DNA from: an uncultured Ruminococcus sp.
GTDB lineage: Bacteria; Bacillota; Clostridia; Oscillospirales; Ruminococcaceae
DNA length: 9,044 nt
Assembly: GCA_947175005.1 (NCBI GenBank)
Contig: CAMWLD010000069.1
Coordinates: 1 to 9,044, forward strand
Direction of reading: 5' to 3'
Shown: positions 6,333 to 9,044 of the stretch, piece after piece
Layout of the letters: every line of letters starts with the position of its first letter
Position numbering within the stretch: position 1 is the first letter of the stretch
The notes under the pieces: model-generated
Told to the model about the DNA's origin: nothing
The model's database searches: none
Seen by the model: the letters and a program-made list of their open reading frames with translations, nothing else
Made by a program: the position numbers and the translations under genes

Positions 6333-6569
6333 CTAATATGACATATCTCTGATAACCTGACTGTAAAAATATTCACACGCTTCACTTTCCGAGGTAAATT
6401 CCTTTAAGCCCGTCATATTGCCCCTTTCGCTGTAATAATATTTCCACAGACCGTCCTCAAATATCAGGCAATAGCATTCATTTGGATACCTTATCCCACT
6501 CAATATCGAATAATCGTGCGGATTAACATTTTTTTCCTTTAACCTTTTTTTCAGTTCATTGCAGTTCAC
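6333..6569 (-). CDS. Small protein, tandem paralogue 1 (78 aa)
   Basis: First copy of the tandem pair, 78 aa. The start is GTG at 6569, whose bases overlap the TGA stop of the 185-aa gene (GTGA, 4 nt), so translation is coupled; GGGGAGG lies about 10 nt upstream. Shared blocks with the second copy are the N-terminal 14 residues, IFEDGLWK, YYSERG and GLKEFTSE. It differs in the loop after residue 14 (VNPHDYSILSGIRYPNECY) and has a C-terminal extension (QVIRDMSY). The near-identical 5' DNA of the two genes suggests a fairly recent duplication, with the middle diverging. No catalytic motif is visible. Function unknown. Confidence 0.78.
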   Translation of the reverse strand: MNCNELKKRLKEKNVNPHDYSILSGIRYPNECYCLIFEDGLWKYYYSERGNMTGLKEFTSESEACEYFYSQVIRDMSY

Positions 6570-7123
6570 AGCATATCCGCCTCCCCGTCCTCAAAATCAA
6601 ACAACCCCTCAAACAGATCGCCGCCCTTGCCCCCCGTCATTGCCATAAGCAACAGGGGATTCATACCGTTCTGAGTTTTGCCGCCTTTCATCATCTCAGA
6701 GATCATCATATATTTCATGATCTTTCCCGTGCCCTTTTTGCCGTTTCCGAGCAGTGAAACAATCTTGCCGTAAAAGTATGCATTGCCCATAAACATATGC
6801 CGCTCGGGGATTATCCTTTCAACGGTCGAATCCTCATAATTTATTGCGGTTATAACGTCCTCCCCCTTTTCCACAACGCATTTCGGCTTGCCGCCCACCA
6901 GAATGATGTCCCCCTTGTTCACCTTGCCCGTAGGCAGCAGGAAGAAGAAATCGTCCCCCATATCCAGCACAAAGCTGCTGCAATTTGTAAGAACGCCCTT
7001 CGCCGGGTCATAGCTTTTGTAACCGTTTGAAGTTTTCACCGCCACCTGCCCGTTCATAGCCAGCCTGCACATACCCGGGGCAATCCTCCCGAACATTCCG
7101 CCCAGTCCGTTTAACATTTCCAT
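6566..7123 (-). CDS. Unrecognised 185-aa protein with Met/Gly-rich acidic tail
   Basis: Two parts can be seen. Residues about 10-125 are strand-rich (GRIAPGMCRLAMNGQVAVKT, YKSYDPAKGVLTNC, FVLDMGDDFFFLLPTGKVNKGDIILVGGKPKCVV, ITAINYEDSTVERIIPERHMFMG), which reads like one or two small beta-barrels. Residues about 126-185 are low-complexity: a KGTGK segment, many methionines and glycines (MMISEMMKGG, NPLLLMAMTGGKGG) and an acidic end (FDFEDGEAD). There is no signal peptide or clear membrane helix. AAAGGAG lies 9 nt before the ATG at 7123. I associate related sequences with VWA-containing clusters but know no function. The tail could be an oligomerisation or docking segment. Its native upstream region is interrupted 29 bp before the start codon by the insertion element. 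Confidence 0.8.
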   Translation of the reverse strand: MEMLNGLGGMFGRIAPGMCRLAMNGQVAVKTSNGYKSYDPAKGVLTNCSSFVLDMGDDFFFLLPTGKVNKGDIILVGGKPKCVVEKGEDVITAINYEDSTVERIIPERHMFMGNAYFYGKIVSLLGNGKKGTGKIMKYMMISEMMKGGKTQNGMNPLLLMAMTGGKGGDLFEGLFDFEDGEADML

Positions 7124-7142
7124 ATCTCTTTTCTCCTTTACT

Positions 7143-7151
7143 CGGTTGTAA
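7143..7151. repeat. Left 9-bp target-site duplication
   Basis: CGGTTGTAA, directly abutting the left terminal inverted repeat of the element, and identical to 7676-7684. It sits between the ribosome site of the 185-aa gene and the element. Confidence 0.8.
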
Positions 7152-7158
7152 ATAGTCT

Positions 7159-7180
7159 ATTGCGAAACTCTGAAACCCTA
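7159..7180. repeat. Left subterminal repeat of the element, copy 1
   Basis: ATTGCGAAACTC, then TGAAACCCTA. It is repeated in the same orientation at 7527-7549 with one substitution and small indels. Its inner edge is 36 bp upstream of the ATG of the 185-aa gene. Confidence 0.65.
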
Positions 7181-7196
7181 AAAAACAAGGGAATTG

Positions 7197-7492
7197 TTAT
7201 TTTTTTTTAGTTATCACCTCCACCCAATCGCTAATAAATACATACACAAATTCACAAACTATTGGTATACTTCCATAATCAAGCAGCAATGGTATAATAA
7301 TCATAACTTTATATTGATTTTCCAAAGCCAAAAACATTGCAAAAGCACCGGAAATTCCTCCAAGAAATGGCGTAACAGAGGGACTTTTTTCTTTTTTTAT
7401 ATATACTTTATAAAAAATGATTGCATTTATTATGATAAAAAAAAACCTATAATGCCAAATATAATGACCAAAATTATTTTAATGCATTTCAT
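7197..7492 (-). pseudogene. Small membrane protein gene, frameshifted at a T9 run
   Basis: An ATG at 7492 with AGGAG 7 nt upstream starts a hydrophobic helix, MKCIKIILVIIFGIIGFF, but the frame stops after 20 codons just past a run of nine T (minus strand, 7445-7437). Adding one T restores an open frame to TAA at 7199-7197, giving about 98 aa: the N-terminal helix continues as FIIINAIIFYKVYIKKEK, then PFLGGISGAFAMFLALE, and a second or third hydrophobic stretch (MIIIPLLLDYGSIP, then a segment with FVYVFI), ending in KKK. The continuity of hydrophobicity and the good ribosome site argue for a real gene damaged by a one-base contraction, or one using slippage in the homopolymer. The downstream part has no start codon of its own near the break. 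It is cargo of the insertion element. Confidence 0.75.
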
Positions 7493-7526
7493 TATTTTTC
7501 TCCTATATATAAATCTTAATTAGGTA

Positions 7527-7549
7527 ATCGCGAAACTCGAAAATCCCTA
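7527..7549. repeat. Left subterminal repeat of the element, internal copy 2
   Basis: ATCGCGAAACTC, then GAAAATCCCTA, a direct copy of 7159-7180. It lies 35 bp upstream of the membrane-protein ATG, almost the same distance as copy 1 lies from the next gene's ATG. It may mark a nested older element end or a shared regulatory block. The rest of 7550-7659 is AT-rich DNA in which I see no gene or convincing promoter. Confidence 0.6.
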
Positions 7550-7675
7550 TTTTACGCAGTTTTTGATTTCATAATTTTACGTATTCTCTCCACTTTATGA
7601 CATATATTTTATGTTTATATGCAAATAATGGCTAAACAGCGTATAGGTTCTGCTCATCATTTCGCAATTCACTAT

Positions 7676-7684
7676 CGGTTGTAA
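7676..7684. repeat. Right 9-bp target-site duplication
   Basis: CGGTTGTAA, identical to 7143-7151 and abutting the right terminal inverted repeat. Only 24 bp separate it from the stop codon of the nicotinamidase-like gene at 7709. Confidence 0.8.
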
Positions 7685-7708
7685 GTTATCTAGCCTCCGG
7701 CCCTCTTA

Positions 7709-8239
7709 TCATCTAACCTCTATTTGGCAGCTTTCCATTGCCGCCAGCGCCCTGTCATGGCTTTCGGGTGTAACACCCGCCGAACAACTGCCGACCACCT
7801 CAATTTCCGCCTCCGGGAAAAACGCCTTTATCAGCATTGCATTGGAGATAACGCAAATATCCGTGCAAACCCCCATAAATGTTATCTTTTCGGGAGCTTT
7901 CCCGCCGCATATTTTCGTGATAACATCGGGAAGCGTTTTCGCCCCGAAGGTTTCCTTGCGAACCTCCACGCCGTCACCTATGGCCTCTTTAAGGCTTTCG
8001 GGCAGCTCCCAGCCCTTTGTTCCCGCAATGCAGTGGGGCACAGGCAGCTTTCTGCCCTCTTGCGTGTCAAGGTAATTCTCCCCATGAGTGTCCATGGTGT
8101 AAATAACGGGCAAATCGTGGCTCTGCCTGTACTCTCTCACCCTTTGACAAACCTTTGGGAGGATACCTGCGGTCTCGGGATTGCCCAAAGCACCTGTTAA
8201 AAAATCGTTCTGCATATCAATTACAACCAGTATTTCCAT
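7709..8239 (-). CDS. pncA: Nicotinamidase-like cysteine hydrolase (isochorismatase family)
   Basis: A 176-aa cytoplasmic hydrolase. PncA converts nicotinamide to nicotinate for NAD salvage. The family landmarks are present: DMQNDF with the catalytic Asp8, Lys95 (VRKETFGAK), the nucleophile Cys129 in GVCTDICV, and probable metal ligands Asp50 and His52 (MDTHGENY) and His69 (PHC). The metal-site residues and the PHCIAGTKGWELPESL stretch favour nicotinamidase over isochorismatase or other amidases. The length is typical for short bacterial PncA-like enzymes. It starts 6 nt after the Nudix gene stop, with AAGGA in the end of that gene, so the two are co-transcribed. No terminator is seen after its stop; the insertion element begins 33 bp downstream. 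Substrate is inferred, not proven. Confidence 0.87.
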   Translation of the reverse strand: MEILVVIDMQNDFLTGALGNPETAGILPKVCQRVREYRQSHDLPVIYTMDTHGENYLDTQEGRKLPVPHCIAGTKGWELPESLKEAIGDGVEVRKETFGAKTLPDVITKICGGKAPEKITFMGVCTDICVISNAMLIKAFFPEAEIEVVGSCSAGVTPESHDRALAAMESCQIEVR

Positions 8240-8245
8240 ATTATT

Positions 8246-9016
8246 TCAATCCTTTCTCCGGCGGTACAGCTTAGATTTTCTGTGCGCCATTTTCGTATTA
8301 TCGAACATATCCGTTTCCTCGATTTTTCCCGACATTCTTTTTCTGAACGCCTGAACAGTCTCATTCTTGCCCAGTATCATTCTGTACGGCTCATGAAGCC
8401 CCGATACGGTGAACGTCTCGGGCATAAGGTCAAATATAATGTCATGGTAACGGGTCTCGTCCTGCAATTTCCTGAATCCGTCAAAGATGATCTGTGAATG
8501 GTCAAAGGCGAATGCGTCCGAAGAGCCGTTTTCCGTCAGAATTGCCTCAAAGCCGCAGCCGTCGGAAATAATGAGCCGTTCTCCGCCCTCGCTTTCGTAG
8601 TGCACATCCAGCCACACAGCGCAGGCAGCGTCCGAATCGCTCCTTGTGCTGAGTGTTACCGTGTTCATCAGGGAAATATACGCCGTCGAGATTATCCACC
8701 CTCTCGGGTCGCGCCCCCTGCCACTGTAGACCTTCAAAGGAATTAGCCTGCTGCACGCCGTGCCCGTTTCCTCCAGAAGCTCTCTCTCCACAGCCTCTTC
8801 TGCCGTCTCTCCCTGCCTTAAAAATCCCCCCGGCAGACTGTAGCATCCCTTGAAAGGCTCTTCCCCTCTCCTTACCAGCAGAATTTTCAGCCGCTTTCCC
8901 TCCATAGTGGAGGTCTCATAGCTTTCCACCCCGAACACCACAGCGTCCACCGCCACCGACGGACGGTCGTAATTTTCATATCCCGCATAATTTGATGAAC
9001 CGCTTTCCTGCTCCAT
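8246..9016 (-). CDS. nrtR: Nudix hydrolase with C-terminal winged helix (NrtR-like)
   Basis: A 256-aa protein. Residues about 20-160 form a Nudix domain with a nearly complete box: Gly64, Glu70, then RELLEETG (78-85), with both metal-binding glutamates present. GRDPRGWIIS (101-110) is typical of ADP-ribose-type Nudix proteins. Residues about 170-256 (DHSQIIFDGFRKL, FDLMPETFTVSGL, FRKRMSGKIEETD, KLYRRRKD) match the winged-helix domain of NrtR, a repressor of NAD-metabolism genes that responds to ADP-ribose or related compounds. An intact box suggests it may also hydrolyse a substrate, unlike many NrtR regulators. GGAGGAG at 9029-9023 gives a strong start with 6-nt spacing. It sits directly before the nicotinamidase gene, fitting local NAD control. 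Its promoter and any operator lie beyond the window edge. Confidence 0.86.
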   Translation of the reverse strand: MEQESGSSNYAGYENYDRPSVAVDAVVFGVESYETSTMEGKRLKILLVRRGEEPFKGCYSLPGGFLRQGETAEEAVERELLEETGTACSRLIPLKVYSGRGRDPRGWIISTAYISLMNTVTLSTRSDSDAACAVWLDVHYESEGGERLIISDGCGFEAILTENGSSDAFAFDHSQIIFDGFRKLQDETRYHDIIFDLMPETFTVSGLHEPYRMILGKNETVQAFRKRMSGKIEETDMFDNTKMAHRKSKLYRRRKD

Positions 9017-9044
9017 TGGACTCTCCTCCGATCGTGTATGATAG

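Larger units (their letters stand above)
7152..7675. mobile_element. 524-bp non-autonomous insertion element (MITE-like) with terminal inverted repeats
   Basis: The left end, ATAGTCTATTGCGAAA (7152-7167), and the reverse complement of the right end, ATAGTGAATTGCGAAA (7660-7675), match at 14 of 16 positions. Both ends abut an identical 9-bp direct repeat, CGGTTGTAA (7143-7151 and 7676-7684), the hallmark of transposition. The interior is very AT-rich and has no transposase; it carries a small frameshifted membrane-protein gene and an internal copy of the left subterminal sequence. It would depend on a transposase in trans with a 9-bp duplication habit; I do not recognise the parent family. The element lies between the nicotinamidase gene and the 185-aa gene of what otherwise looks like one operon. 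Confidence 0.78.

Noticed and set aside
7194..7523. Plus-strand 109-codon ORF
   Set aside because: It is the antisense of the AT-rich membrane-protein gene; it has no ribosome site and its composition reflects poly-A/T DNA.

Overview
The window reads as a low-GC Firmicute, most likely a gut Clostridia of the Ruminococcus/Oscillospirales type. This rests on strong AGGAGG-like ribosome binding sites, consensus sigma-A promoters with 17-bp spacers, AT-rich intergenic DNA and the protein families seen. The genus is inference. No rRNA, tRNA or CRISPR array is visible.

Left part (1-2850): a minus-strand WecE-type sugar aminotransferase and a plus-strand class I DAHP synthase are divergently transcribed from a 560-bp intergenic region. 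Each has a near-perfect TTGACA-N17-TATAAT promoter. The DAHP synthase mRNA has a roughly 245-nt leader that folds into a long hairpin closed by a P1-like helix. The leader also holds a 15-codon ORF rich in aromatic residues (F, W, F, Y), which is suggestive for the first enzyme of aromatic amino acid synthesis. A strong intrinsic terminator follows the gene.

Middle (2842-3905): a small ribbon-helix-helix protein (minus) and a DUF5067-like lipoprotein (plus) diverge from an AT-rich region. A 10-bp inverted repeat there covers the -35 box of the lipoprotein promoter. The lipoprotein ends at a bidirectional terminator shared with the large minus-strand operon.

Right part (3915-9016), all minus strand, in transcription order: NrtR-like Nudix/winged-helix protein, nicotinamidase-like hydrolase, a 524-bp insertion, an unrecognised 185-aa protein with a Met/Gly-rich tail, two tandem paralogous ~75-aa proteins, a VWA/MIDAS protein, and a divergent adenylosuccinate synthetase homologue that lacks the usual GTP-recognition motif. 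The last five genes overlap or nearly abut and end at the terminator near 3870-3897.

The most informative structure is the insertion at 7152-7675. It has 16-bp imperfect terminal inverted repeats (14/16) and a perfect 9-bp flanking duplication (CGGTTGTAA), and it carries a small membrane-protein gene broken by a one-base contraction in a T9 run. Removing the element and one duplication leaves about 52 bp between the nicotinamidase and the 185-aa gene, with no terminator between them. The seven genes therefore probably formed one operon, linking NAD/ADP-ribose metabolism functions to the VWA/PurA-like module. This is the best candidate here for an undescribed system.
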